This document shows positions 32,645 through 44,100 of a DNA stretch of 64,000 bases, in pieces; the first letter of the stretch is position 1, and each line of letters begins with the position of its first letter. The position numbers and the translations under genes were made by a program. Below the pieces are notes generated by a model. The model did no database searches and was not told the DNA's origin. It saw only the letters and a list, made by a program, of their open reading frames with translations. The stretch is from Locusta migratoria (Eukaryota > Arthropoda > Insecta > Orthoptera > Acrididae), in the NCBI GenBank assembly GCA_026315105.1, contig CM048745.1, positions 152,417,323 through 152,481,322 of the forward strand. Reading direction: 5' to 3'.

Positions 32645-33560
32645 TATACGAGACCAACTAAGCATTTCTGTTCTAAATTGTTTTTTTAGCATACGAAGAA
32701 CACTATGGTAGCTTTATTTTATTTTCCAAGAATAATAATAAACGGCGGAAATTGTTGTTGTTACATAAATCGAGATCTGGCGTACGGATCGCTGCGGCGC
32801 GCTTAATAATAAATATGCAATTTAATTGGCTGCTGACCTGGCGGGGCGCGGTCGCCGTAAAAAGAGAGCAAGGGTCGGCCTGTGGGGGCGGTGTCGGTGC
32901 GGTCAAGACAATCGTCGCGGTATTGTTTGTTCTCGCGGGTAGGGCGGGTCGCGGCGTCCTTTGAGAACCGGTCGCGAGCGTGGGAGGAGGAGGGGGGTAG
33001 CATCTGTCTGCGGCAGCGGCGGCGGAGGCGGCGGTCCGGCAATCGGCCGAGCGAGTAGGGGTCGCGGAAGCGAGTACAGACATGTCGAGGGGTCTACAGG
33101 TCTGGACCTGTCGGAGGTGCCGCCTGTCTAGTGGCGGTGCCGAGGGGTGGAGGGGGGCGTCGAACCGGCCAGGTGTGTGGTCCAGGGTGCGAGTACCGAC
33201 ATGTCGAGGGGTCTACAGGTCTGGACCTGTCTGAGGTGCCGCTTGTCTGGCGGCGGCACCGAGGGTAGGAGGGGGGGAGGCGGGGGGGCGGGGGCGGGGC
33301 GTCGTGTGTGGCCGAGGGAGATGTTGCAACCTGTCAATCATCCTTAAGTGCGTTATGGCGGCGTCCTTTGATAAGCAGTCGGACAAGTAGCGAATCAAAA
33401 GGACCTAAATGTAACTGTCAATCATCTTTCGTTCTTCCAGGAAGACCTATCAATCATCCTGTGGCGGTATCCTTTGATCTGCGGTCAGGCAATTGGCCGA
33501 GGGAGGAGGGGTCAATGACCCTATCGTCGACGGCCGAAAGTTCAAGGTTACTGTGCTGAA
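32645..33560. repeat. GC-rich, CpG-dense direct-repeat array
   Basis: From about 32820 the base composition jumps to G/C. Two units of 119 bp start at 33071 and 33190 (gcgagtac, then gacatgtcgaggggtctac). A second motif, tcctttga...gcggtc...ggcaat.ggccgag, recurs near 32951, 33030, 33359 and 33470. A third, tcaatcatc, recurs near 33332, 33417 and 33450. ORFs across it are composition artefacts. It could be a CpG-island promoter or the terminal repeat region of the adjoining virus-like element; no gene starts in it convincingly. Confidence 0.7.
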
Positions 33561-33877
33561 ACCGGCACTACCATACTACTTATGACAGGTATGTAACCAT
33601 ACAATTGTAACATAAGTAGTCTCTTGGCAATCATGGATATAGATCAATTGTTAAACTTTGTGTAATAGGTCAGAAGATCGCGTCGAGTACGCCGAAACCG
33701 GTCACATAATAAATGAAAAATGCGATCTTGGCTGCATAATCATTATTAAAAAAAGAAGCCCAAAAACACACATTTATGGATGCATCTACTCCAAATACAA
33801 AATATTTCCCTTTTTTACTGTCACTTCTGTAGCTCTCGAAAAATGTTGTACCACAACGTGAAAATAATTGATTATAG
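33561..33877. other. Unassigned spacer
   Basis: Contains two gaaaccgg motifs (33557, 33696), otherwise nothing recognised. Confidence 0.45.
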
Positions 33878-35190
33878 CGTGTTCCACATAAAATTTGTAC
33901 CCTTACGTCTGAGATTAAATTAAAAATGAATTAAGTAAAAAACAAAACGGAACAGTGATGTTAAGAACACGTAGTTACCACCTAATAAGAAATGCTGCAA
34001 GTGATGGTTACAGGCGTACGTGAGGTGTACCAGTTTTACATGTGTCATGCTGTACTATATTTCAGCTTACCTCGACGTTGAAAGAACTCTGCACAGCTGT
34101 CAGATGGGAACCGTCCGAGGAAAACTAAGTTTCAGTGAACATTTTGCTGAATCATCTGATGACAATATTCTTTGTCTGGATGATGGTACTTTCATTTCGA
34201 GTTTTATACATTAACTGAAAGAAAAATACGCTGATTTAGTTTAGCCTCAGACACTGCAGGACAAGTCAGTGAAGGATACAGGCGTGTGTTACCTTCTTTT
34301 TTATTTCTTTTTTCTTTTTGCTAGGCTGTCCCCAGCAACAATGAATCCGACCCACAGTCAGCAGAAGAAGGAAACACGGAGGTGACCAAAACTTGTTCAT
34401 TGCCGTCTACTTCGAGCCAGCTAAAAGATAATTGATTTTGTTATTTTAATACTAGTGTTCTCACACTGTAGTGAGTCGACGAATTTTAAGCACGTAAGAA
34501 ACAGGTGATAATGGACTTGTCCCATGAATTTCGCCTGACATTTAGGAGAGTTTCTTCTTATGAGAACGACAAAAAAATTAAAAAAACAAAAAACAAAAAA
34601 CAAAAAGATAGAGAGGCCCTAAAGTATCTGGACCTCTCACTTTAAACACTCAGTTCATCAGTCGTCGTTGAGGGTGTAACTAAAAATAAGTCTGAATTTT
34701 GTATACATTTTACAGAATTAATAATACAAGAAAAAAAAGTAGAACATCTTTTTTTACAAGTTTTATTTAAAAGAAAGCTATCATGCATAGAGACTTGTAT
34801 CGTAAACAGGCTGAGACGTGAGATACTGGTGCTGCATAAGCAATACCATAGCCTAATCGGCTCGCGTCGGAAATATTAAACATTCCGAATGTTGTCGGCT
34901 CGGCGTGAGCCGGCTGAAGCGTAGCCGTCTCGACCCGGCCGGCAGTGTGAATAGCGCACTCTTCTCATCCTTTACTGACCTGTCGTGCAGTGTCTGAGGC
35001 TAAACTAGACTAGCTTATGTAGAAAATTCAACAGTACCATCCTGCAGACAAAGAAAATTGTCTTCAAATGATTCCGCAAAATGTTCGTAGAAACGTTGTT
35101 ACTTTCAGACAGGTCCCTAAAAGCAACTTAGTTCATTCTTACTTTAATCTCAGACGTGAAGGTACCTCATTTATGTGGGACACGAGATGT
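33878..35190. mobile_element. Foldback (long inverted repeat) element
   Basis: Left arm about 33879-34275 and right arm about 34965-35185 are inverted copies with indels. Matching blocks are gttccacataaa/tttatgtgggacac, cttacgtctgagattaaa/tttaatctcagacgtgaag, gaacattttgctgaatcat/atgattccgcaaaatgttc and tagtttagcctcagacac/gtgtctgaggctaaacta. No transposase is present. Target duplication not identified, so exact ends are approximate. Confidence 0.65.
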
Positions 35191-35197
35191 ACAACTT

Positions 35198-36067
35198 GTA
35201 GAAATATTCAGCAATCAGTCGTAAGAATATTTATTTATTGGCAGAGCTAGCTTTCGACCACTGTGTGGTCATTATCAATGCTTAAAAAACGATTAAAATA
35301 TTTAAAAAATCTGGACCGCCATGTTGGAGGTTGCGTTCGTACTGATCTGCCTGTGGTGTCGCACAAGTATGAAGTGCGCGCCACTTACTTTTGCCGCGCG
35401 CCGCCATGCACGCACGGCGCGGCGTTCTTACGACGTCAGCCACGAGCGTCCTCTGCTACAACTCCGCTCGTGGCCACCACTGAACGACATCGTTCACTTG
35501 GGACTGAGATAGGAACCAGCTAACACTTCGGAATCAGATAGGCACCAGTGAAGACTTGGCTATCGGATAGGCACTAGGCAGGCCTCTAGCTCAAATATGT
35601 ATCAGCATTCTGCAGTACTGAGCTATGTAAAAGTTAAGTATTACTAAGTCTCTAAGAAATATATATCTCGTTCTAATTTACTCTAGTGTTTCTAGTTTCT
35701 GCTGTCCCACTGGCTGGTCACCTCCTACCTGCACAAGCGTTCATCCTTTATTCCTGTGTCGGTCTTTCTTCTCGGCCACCGACACCTACGACGGTAAGGG
35801 ACACAAAACTGCCAATAAAGAAATAGCCGGCCGCGGTGGCCGAGCGTTCTGCGGCGCTTCAGTCACAGTCTGCACGGCCACTACGGTCGGGGGTTTGAAT
35901 CCCTCCTCGGGCATGGATGTTTCTGCCGTTCCTAGTATTAGCTAGTTCATAAGTAGTCTGTAAGTTTAGGGATTGATGACCCTGTAGTTAAGTCCCATAA
36001 GCTCTACAAACATTTGAACATTTTTGAAAGAAATATTTTTACGACTGATTGCTGAAAATTTCTAAAA
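35198..36067. mobile_element. TIR element interrupted by a SINE
   Basis: Left end 35198-35245 (tagaaatattcagcaatcagtcgtaagaatattt...attggcag). Its inverted copy is ctgccaataaagaaata (35809-35825) continued after the SINE by tttttacgactgattgctgaaaatttcta (36036-36067). The SINE therefore inserted inside the right inverted repeat. The interior holds gctttcgaccactgtgtggtcat (35251) and CpG-rich sequence. Superfamily unknown. Confidence 0.65.
35817..36035 (+). mobile_element. tRNA-derived SINE, copy 2, with 9-bp TSD
   Basis: Element 35826-36026 between direct repeats AAAGAAATA (35817-35825 and 36027-36035). Same tRNA-like head and ttaagtcccataagct tail as copy 1, but with changes in the A-box stem (gagcgttctgcggcgcttc), making it a somewhat diverged copy. 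Confidence 0.9.
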
Positions 36068-36158
36068 GTCAAATACAGTCGTTGAGCACAAGTTCCACCA
36101 TTGACTCAAGCCCGATATACAACTATTTTCACCTTGTGGTACCACATTTTCTGAAAGC

Positions 36159-36377
36159 AATAAAAGAAAGCCGGCCTCGGTGGCCGAGGGGACTGAGGCG
36201 CTCCAGTCACGGTCTGCACGGCCACTACGGTCGGGGGTTCGAATCCCCCTCGGGCATGGATATTTGTGCCGTCCTTAGTATTAGCTAGTTCATAAGTAGT
36301 TTGTAAGTTTAGGGACTGATGACCACGTAGTTAAGTCCCATAAGCTACACAAACGTTTAAATATTTAATAAAAGAAA
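36159..36377 (+). mobile_element. tRNA-derived SINE, copy 3, with 11-bp TSD
   Basis: Element 36170-36366 between direct repeats AATAAAAGAAA (36159-36169 and 36367-36377). Head and body closely match copy 1. Confidence 0.92.
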
Positions 36378-37021
36378 AATTTTCAAAAAAGTATATATTG
36401 TGTATTAGGTGTGGATGGAACTATAAATATAAGTGTTTTGGGCTTTTTCATCTTCAACTAAACAGCCGTTAAATGTAACGCCAGAAAATTTTATTTCAGT
36501 CCACCAACAGCAGAGTCGCAGTTTACATTAATTTGTTCTTATCTTCTAGTGCCAAACACGAAATATATATTCCAGATGGTCAAAAAACCAGATGTATGCC
36601 ACTTTAAAGTCGAGTTTGATCTGATGTAAAACCATAGCAGATCGTTGTCCATTGGAATCGGTCGCCACCCAAGAAAATTAGTCCATAATTGTTTTCTGGT
36701 TACGGATCATTAACAAATCAGGAGGGACCGTCAAACGTAGCCAGCAATTCAAATTTTTCGGCACTGCAATGCATCACGCTTCCCTCAACAGCCGCCGAGT
36801 TCGTAGGCTTGCGATCGCGGCATGAGGCCTCTCAGATAACTCGCAATTACTTGTGAAAGGAGGTAGATATCGGTGCGACAACCATTTCAAAAACTTTTTT
36901 GTTCTTTTGGCTCCATTTCACTCGCTTTAATGTATGGTCTAAAATGCAGAGAACAGTACGCTGCCCGCTATCTATCTTTTTCAATACACGATTTGTAAAT
37001 CAAGTGCACATACTTGACAAA
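36378..37021. other. Unassigned intergenic DNA
   Basis: No gene or repeat ends recognised. Confidence 0.5.
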
Positions 37022-37244
37022 TAGCGTTATTTGCCGGCCGCGGTGGCTGAGGGGATTGAGGCGCTCCAGTCACGATCTGCACGGCCACTACGGTCGGGGG
37101 TTCGAATCCCCCCTCGGGCATGGATATTTGTACCGTCCGTAGTATAAGGTAGTTGATAAGTAGTTTGTAAGTTTAGGGACTGATGACCCCGTAGTTAAGT
37201 CCCATAAGCTTAACAAACATTAACATTAACATTAGCGTTATTTG
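37022..37244 (+). mobile_element. tRNA-derived SINE, copy 4, with 12-bp TSD
   Basis: Element 37034-37232 between direct repeats TAGCGTTATTTG (37022-37033 and 37233-37244). Tail ends in a short cattaa repeat. Confidence 0.92.
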
Positions 37245-37680
37245 AAAACGACTGTTACGAATTACGAGAAAGTGAATGTTTCATTCGAAACGTAAGATAT
37301 TTCACAACAATCATATTTTTTAACCGCATACTTTCATCAAAATCGAGTGAGGAGCGTTACGGGACTAAAAAACTCGGGCGGAAATGTAAAGTAAACCTTT
37401 TATTTTTTCACAGGCAAGGCAAAGCTTGTAAGGAAAAAATAATTTCATAAAATGATGTAGCGTGGTCTTGTACACCGTGAACAATTTTTACAACGTGAAA
37501 ATCGAAGAAGTGAACACGCAGGCGGGTGGCGTGCGCCGACTAGGCTGAGGCGGCTCAGCTCGGCCCGACGGGCGCGGCGTGAACCCGGGTCTCGGGAGCA
37601 CCGGGACTCGCCCCGTCCCGAAGCGTCTTACTCTCGACCGTGGCCGGCGCTCTCGACAGTGTGACGTCATCGCTGCCCCT
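37245..37680. other. Spacer ending in a GC-rich patch
   Basis: AT-rich to about 37490, then a CpG-rich block to 37640 (ggctcagctcggcccgacgggcgcgg). No gene seen; it may be a promoter-type CpG patch. Confidence 0.4.
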
Positions 37681-37897
37681 AAAGCATTAGGGTGATTCTA
37701 TTTACACTTCGGTAAAATCAGACGTGACGTCATTATGACGTATCCATACTATCGAAGACGACTGGAGCCATGATCGACTTATGTGGTCGTTCTAGACGCA
37801 AATTTGCGGTTGCAGTTGTAGCAGACGAATTAAAGGAGTAGCTGAGAATATCTTCAATTGGTATATTCATTACAGTTTCGGAAATTTTTCCTTTCCT

Positions 37898-37941
<44 letters not shown>

Positions 37942-38530
37942 AAAGTAGGAAGCTATAAACTTTCTGCAAAAGGACCTACACTGCGAGCTCTGAAACGTTA
38001 TTCAGCCAAATCTGATATTGTCATCGTGGCCCATTTGTGACGGTTGTGTTTAAAACTAATGGAAACTTTTCTCTAAGCGAAAAATGTTACCGAGTTGCAT
38101 TGTAGTACGGTGGCTACGTTAAACTAAGAGGACAAAATAAGGTTACCAGGCTATAGAGCGAAAATGTGTACTTGGACATGTCAAAATATGCGACATACAA
38201 AAACAACATATAGTCGCCGTAGGTATATGTATGTTTTCGCCGAAACTATAAATAAAATGAGCTGGATATTAATACAGTCATTTGTTACAGAGGCTCTGCG
38301 AACATCAGGTGACACATTTCGTAAAACTGGGTACTCATCTACCGCCAAGTTGCTGCAACATGCTAGTTCAGACAGTCAACTACTGTTTGTACTGTTCGCG
38401 CCCAAAACCAGCGTCTCGAACGATCGCAAAAGTCGATGCGCCGCTCTTCTGGACGTCGATAGTGTGGATACGTCACAATGACGTAACGTCTGATTTTACC
38501 GAAGTGTAAATAGAATCACCCAAAGCATTA
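37681..38530 (+). mobile_element. MULE-type TIR element, copy 2, with 9-bp TSD
   Basis: Element 37690-38521 (832 bp), GGGTGATTCTATTTACAC...GTGTAAATAGAATCACCC, flanked by perfect 9-bp repeats AAAGCATTA (37681-37689 and 38522-38530). Inverted relative to the copy at 5214-5976 and longer through internal differences, including a T tract at about 37901-37940 that matches the A tract of copy 1. Confidence 0.88.
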
Positions 38531-38655
38531 GATATACCGAGCCGAACAAACCGCCATTTTGAATCTCAATCCGATGACAGGGTTATATGCTTTGTGTGTG
38601 GTGTAGCGAAGTGATTCGGCGAATATTTCGTGATTTTATTGTTTCAAAGTGTGGA

Positions 38656-38817
38656 ATGGTTGGTTGTGGTGCTTCGAACTGTTCAAATAATAGCAGACAT
38701 GATCGCTGTAAGTTTTATGGGTTTCCATCAAACATAGATTGGCGTAAGAGGTGGCTTCTAATTCCAGACGCCAAGTATGGACGTCAAAATCGAGCAACTA
38801 ACTGTGTAACGTTAAGA
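38656..38817 (+). pseudogene. THAP-type zinc-finger exon or fragment
   Basis: The plus strand encodes MVGCGASNCSNN, then a CKFYGFP block and DWRKRWLL. This matches the start of a THAP domain (C-x-x-C-type pair, the F-x-x-FP segment and the following Trp). The second Cys-His pair and the terminal AVPTIF-type box are not found before the frame degenerates near 38820. THAP domains bind DNA in P-element transposases and host transcription regulators. It could be the first coding exon of a host gene (the following aagtatgg could be a weak splice donor) or a dead transposase scrap. Confidence 0.5.
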
Positions 38818-39888
38818 ACAAAACGTTTTTTTTATATATATATATTTTTATTAGAAATAGTTATGGTCACAGAGAGGTAGTAATGGAAATATAGACGTAT
38901 ACATATAAGCAATCGTTTAATTTTCCTACACATTGTTAACGTAACACGACATATAGTCTGTTGAAAAGCAAACTCCTTTTCTGGATTTTATTTAGACCAA
39001 CTAAGGAGCTATTCTAAGGGCTGTTATGCATCAGTGCAGCTGGCTTTATCCAGCTAGTGGTTTTTAATTACATTATTTCGCATTGGTTCAGTTTTTAATT
39101 TAAATGTGACTCTCAACACGAAAATTTGTAGGCCTAAGCCAAGCTGTGAACGGTATGTCTCAAAAAAGAAAAGATATTAACTTCGCAAAAAATGCGAACA
39201 GGAAGTCGTACGTGAAGGGGATTAAATTCAAAACTTAGCATGCAACACTCACTTTATTTGAAAGTGCATGCTTTTGGAAGACTTTATTTAGTCGTTATCT
39301 AACGAAACCGACGTTCAGAGTTATTGAACACATTTTGACGTAAGATCTCTGAAAGCGAGGCATGCGGGGGAGGGGGGATATGGGAAGTACAATATCGCAA
39401 TTTAACATTATTCCGTAACTGTTTTCGAACGCAACTCTTAGTTACCGTAAATGTATGTGGAAGTACCATTTATGATACAGAAAATACGATAATTATAACG
39501 TATTTTAAATGTATGTGGTAAATGTTTAGTATGGTATCATATGCCTTAATTTGGAATGTAAGTGATGTATCACATCTGTAAATATCCATCTAATTACTGA
39601 CTTTAAGTTGCTTGTCTCTTACAGTCAAATGTAAGCAGATAAATTTACTATGCTGGAACATTTGCTGCGTTAGGAAAGTATATTTAAAGGCCTTAACAGC
39701 ATGTTACAAGGCGTAAGAGTTCCGTAGTCTTTAAATGCGTGCCTTCAACGTGGGATTCAAAATGGCGGATTGTTCTGCTTGTACTATACAGTGCTCTAGC
39801 TGCCCCTCTACTCGCCGTCAGCCGTCGAGAGCGATCCGCGAGAGTGGCGGGAAGCGAACGGGAGTGGCAGCCGTTTTGACCGGCTCGA
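38818..39888. other. AT-rich intergenic DNA
   Basis: No gene recognised. A block near 39752 (gattcaaaatggcggattgttc) is inverted relative to 38549 (gaacaaaccgccattttgaatc). Confidence 0.5.
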
Positions 39889-40480
39889 TAGATTAGGCAA
39901 TGAGACGATAAAAGCAGTAGATGAGTTTTGTTATTTGGGTAACTAGATAACTTCAGATGGCCGAAGTAAAGAAGATATAAAGTGCAGAATGGCTGTGGGA
40001 ACAAAAGCGTTTCGGAAGAAGGGAAATTTGTTGACATCCCATATTGGTTTAAATGTTAGGAAGTCCTTTCTGAAAGGATTAGTATGGAATGTAGCATAGT
40101 ACGGAAGTGAAACGTGGACGATAAGGAGTTCAGACAGAAATATGATAGAAGCTTTTGACGAATAATGAAGATTACATGGCTAGATCACGTAAGTAATGAG
40201 GAGGTACTCAACGGGATTGGGAGAGAAAGAGTTTCTGGCATATCCTGACTAAGAGAAGGGATAGGTTGGTGATACACAGTCTGAGAAATCGAGGAATCGT
40301 AGGAGGTGTGTAGGGTAAAAATCGTAGAGGGAGACCGAGGGACGAGCACAGTAAGCAGATTCAAAAGGATGTAGGTTGCCGTTCGTATTCTCAGATGAAG
40401 GGGCTTACATAGGACAGGGTAGCATGGAGAGCTGTATCAAACCAGTCTGTGGACTGAAAACCACAACAATAACAACAACC
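39889..40480 (+). pseudogene. 5'-truncated RTE-type LINE copy
   Basis: Aligns with 2263-2876 of the first LINE, from aatgagac...gtagatgagttttg to the tail ccacaacaataacaacaacc. Only the C-terminal part after the RT core is present, with several stops. Truncation at the 5' end is normal for LINE insertion. Not the same copy as 1-2876; the sequences differ by many substitutions. Confidence 0.85.
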
Positions 40481-40513
40481 TACCTCCGTTTTCATATCTT
40501 ACAGAAGCCCATT

Positions 40514-41072
40514 TAGGCCAGTCAAATTAGACATTGAAAACGCAAATCGTGATGTAGTTCTAATTTTTTGATATGTTGTTAGGACCTGTTAGAGTGGTAT
40601 GAAACCAAGTTTGCAGCTTCGAAAACCCTGTGCTTCCAAAGTTATAAGTGAAAAACTCCGTAATTTTCGGACTTTTTTTAGATTTTGCCTTCTAACGCAT
40701 AAACTATGAGTTTTACGATGTTAGTAGTTTTTACCATTTCCAAAGTACATGGATTATGTAACAATTTAAGCCTAATCGCAGCGTTATACGTCCAATAGTT
40801 TTCTAGATATGAAGCGTCAAAAGTGGGCTTATTTTTACCAAAAATGAAAATTTTAAGTTTTGCTCTGGTTTCGAGCTGAATATTGGCATAACCGCTCATC
40901 CTGCGAGAATAGACAAGGGAATTGAAGTTGTAATAAATTTTATTAGCTTTAAAATAAGCACAAGATGAACTCTCTAGAGCGAGTAGTTCTCTTTAAATTG
41001 TACAAAAAAGGAAAGTCAGGAAACTGAAATTTTTGAAGAAATGAGCCTAAACACTAATGACAAATTGTGGGC
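40514..41072 (+). repeat. Left terminal inverted repeat of the 5.7-kb transposon
   Basis: Starts TAGGCC and ends at tgacaaattgtgggc, matching the reverse complement of 45658-46223. Small ORFs found in both arms (MSGYANIQLE...) simply reflect the repeat. Confidence 0.85.
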
Positions 41073-41157
41073 ATACAAAGAAATAAAAATGTATACCACT
41101 GTCTTTAAAGAAATGCAATTGTGTAATAAAAACATACATTTCAATAACTAAAAACTC

Positions 41158-44100
41158 TCACTGTTTTGGTTTCTTAGAAGGTCCTGGTTGTTCACAGTCG
41201 TGTTCTAGGACATAAGGAGGTTCCTGCGGTGCTGCATCCATTCCTGGCTGTTCGTCCGAAGGCGGGAGATCATCGTAATCACCTTCATCCTCGTAGATCA
41301 GACTCGTAGTGACGTTGTAGCAAGTGGTAGCACAGCAGTGAGTACGCAAAGCTGAGCACTGAAGCCCGACTCTCCGGCAGTTGCACGATCCCATGCATCC
41401 CTTCTTGCACTTACATGAGAGCGATCTGAGAAGTTTAGGTGGGGCTGGTTCACGTAATGTTGTTACTGGTAATAAACTAACGGAGTTCTCCGACCAACCC
41501 CACTGTGTGGCATCCTTCGACACTCCCAACCATATTTGCACTTGGTGATATGTGCGGTAGGAATGGAAGGAAGCAGCTTCTTTGGTCGGGGGCATACGTC
41601 CCAGGTCCACCTTCGCATTGGCTGCTGACTTGACGAACAGGCGGAATCGAAGGCCGTGTAGGTTGTCGAAGGATGTGTCCCCTCCATACAGAGCGATAAG
41701 GCACTTCTCTCCAACATCAGCTATTTCGTTTTTCCTTGCCAGAAAAGAGCGGAAGATGTGTCAGATCCGCTAAATGCATGTAGGAAGAGTTCAAAACCGG
41801 GGGGGGGGGGGCAATTCTCTTTCTCTTCGACAGAAAGAAGTAGTGGAAAACTGAGTACCACTTGACTCGCCCAAGCCGCAAAGGAGAACGAGTAAGTCCA
41901 CATCCTCCCCAACCACGATCACGTTCTCGTAGGATACGCTTTTATCGAGGGCAGTGCAGATAATGTCGCGGTCTGCGTCTTCTGTTGCTCTCTTAGTTTC
42001 AATGCCCTCGAGTTTAAACGCAGAGCACAGTTGGTCAATGAGACGTCTTTTGTTTGAGTCGTTGGCTAACACTTTCTCCTTGGGTATTCTGATGACAGTT
42101 GAAGAGTCAAATACGACCTCATTGCAAGAAACGGCAGCGCAGCGGCGCAATCGTTCTGCAGTTTTAGTACTCCTGAGGGCTCCATCTTCAGGATATCCAT
42201 CAACCACCACTGCGAAGTTCCTACCAAAGTTGTTTAAAGTGTAGGTAATGTAGGTAGCAACTATAGCCTTCATCGAGTCGTTTCTGTGCCAGATAGCCTT
42301 GTGGAAAAGGTATCCCCCATCGACCACTACAAATGTCCTGGTTCCAAGAGAAATGTTTTGTGAAAGTGGTGCGAAAGCGGCGTAAAAAGTTGACTTCGCT
42401 CCCTTACACATCCCCTCTTCGTTGAACAATACCAGTGGATAAGGGGCCAGTTCGAACTTAAAATGCTCTTTCAGTTCACTGTCCGACTTTTTTGTGATAC
42501 ACATCCTTTGAAAAATGGTGAGTGGATTAACGTCGACACGCTTCTTGTGTATTTTAATAGAGTTCGTGATTACCACTTTGTCTTTTCTTTTGAAAGTTAC
42601 TTTGCCAAACGCGATGCCAGTTATTTTCTTGACCCCTTCAATGCCTTTTTCCTGAGCTAGGTGGCAATTTATTTCAGCACCTCCCACGAATCCGTTGCTG
42701 ATGGATAGTATTTTGTATGTAGATGGAAATGGATGATGGATACTGAACCATTTATTAAGTTTTTCCAAGTCAGCAGAGACTCGTATCATCTGTGCTGACC
42801 TCATGTCAGTGTTTTGTTCTGATGTTACAGAAGAAATGGCCCAAAAACGTTCCAGCTCTTCGCACAGGTTTAATATGTACACCATTCCTCCTGTCCACCG
42901 CGAAAGCACACTGCTGGATATACCACGGCCGTGAGTTAATCCTCCCTGGGTCTTCATTGATCTCATTAGAACCTGTTTGATAGTTAAATCTGTCCACAGC
43001 CCTGACCAAAATTTATGAGATCTGCGAATCGTGAAGTCTCCTCTAGTGAAAACAGTAAATTCCTCTGGGACCATTCGGTGTTGTAGGTTACTCATGTCCT
43101 GTAAATATAGACGAGCACTTTTAGCGTACAAAATGGCCCGCCGAGTGAAAGAAAGGCAGCATTTTGCTTGTTGTATCCAAGTGTAGCTCCCAATCCCCCA
43201 TCCTCTCTGCCTGAATGAATCTCTTCATAAGTACAGTCATTCGATAATACTGCACCCAGAGTTTAGAGGTAGGGCCTTCTCTTTCCAGGTTTTCCAACGC
43301 ATTTTGGAATTTGTTGCTAACAATCTGGAAAATTCGATTCACTCTGGCAGAAAGGAGAAGTGACCAGTTATTATTACTTAACAATGTCTCAACTTCTGCT
43401 CGCTCTATCTCAGTTAGTTGAACATCATTAAAATCAAAGAAGCCAACGCAAGATTTGTCAACATATGAGCTCTCACAACCCTCGAGTATGCATGCCCATT
43501 GAGAATTTTGTCGACACTGTTCTCGGCGTATATTGAAGCGAGCAATTCTTTAAGGCCACTACCTGCCAATGTGGCACCAATGGCTCCCATAAAAGAAATA
43601 AGTAAATGAAAACCACCTAAACTCAACAATGTCTCTGGCTTTCATGTACAGCGGTTGATCGTATGTTACAAAGCAGGCATTTTGGCCATGGGCTTTGGTT
43701 TTTGCACTGGAGACAAAAAGAGATGTCAATACGGTATCATAATCTATGGGTGAAGCACCTGAATTCAACATAATTTGTCACTTGCTCCATGATTCCATTC
43801 CAGCCTGGAATACCAGAGGTGTTGTTAATTCTTCCAAACAATCACAGCAAATCTGTGGCTGTGGGTAGTATGTCACTATCCACTTGAGGGCTTTCATTTA
43901 CATCGGCGATAGGAATAGCAGACAGTCCAGTATTTTTTCTCATTTTGCATTGTTGGATTTGTGAGACATCATAAGAACTTATTCTGTCAGCAGACACTTT
44001 ATTCTTCAAACGAAGTATTGGTTTGTCTGGCAATACTGCCTTGGCAGAAGTAATGATCATGATGCCACCCATTCCATGGAAGGTGTTTTCGCCATCTATG

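Noticed and set aside
32703..33398. Several proline/arginine-rich ORFs on both strands
   Set aside because: Overlap in all frames of a GC-rich repeat array; no conserved domain or start context.
27531..33560. A complete Polinton or adintovirus
   Set aside because: Only an A32-like ATPase fragment is recognisable. No protein-primed PolB, integrase, protease or capsid gene was found, so a complete element is not supported.
40678..40899. ORF MSGYANIQLE..., also at 45830-46051
   Set aside because: Lies in both arms of the terminal inverted repeat; frame is open in both but there is no domain, and the TIR explains the conservation.
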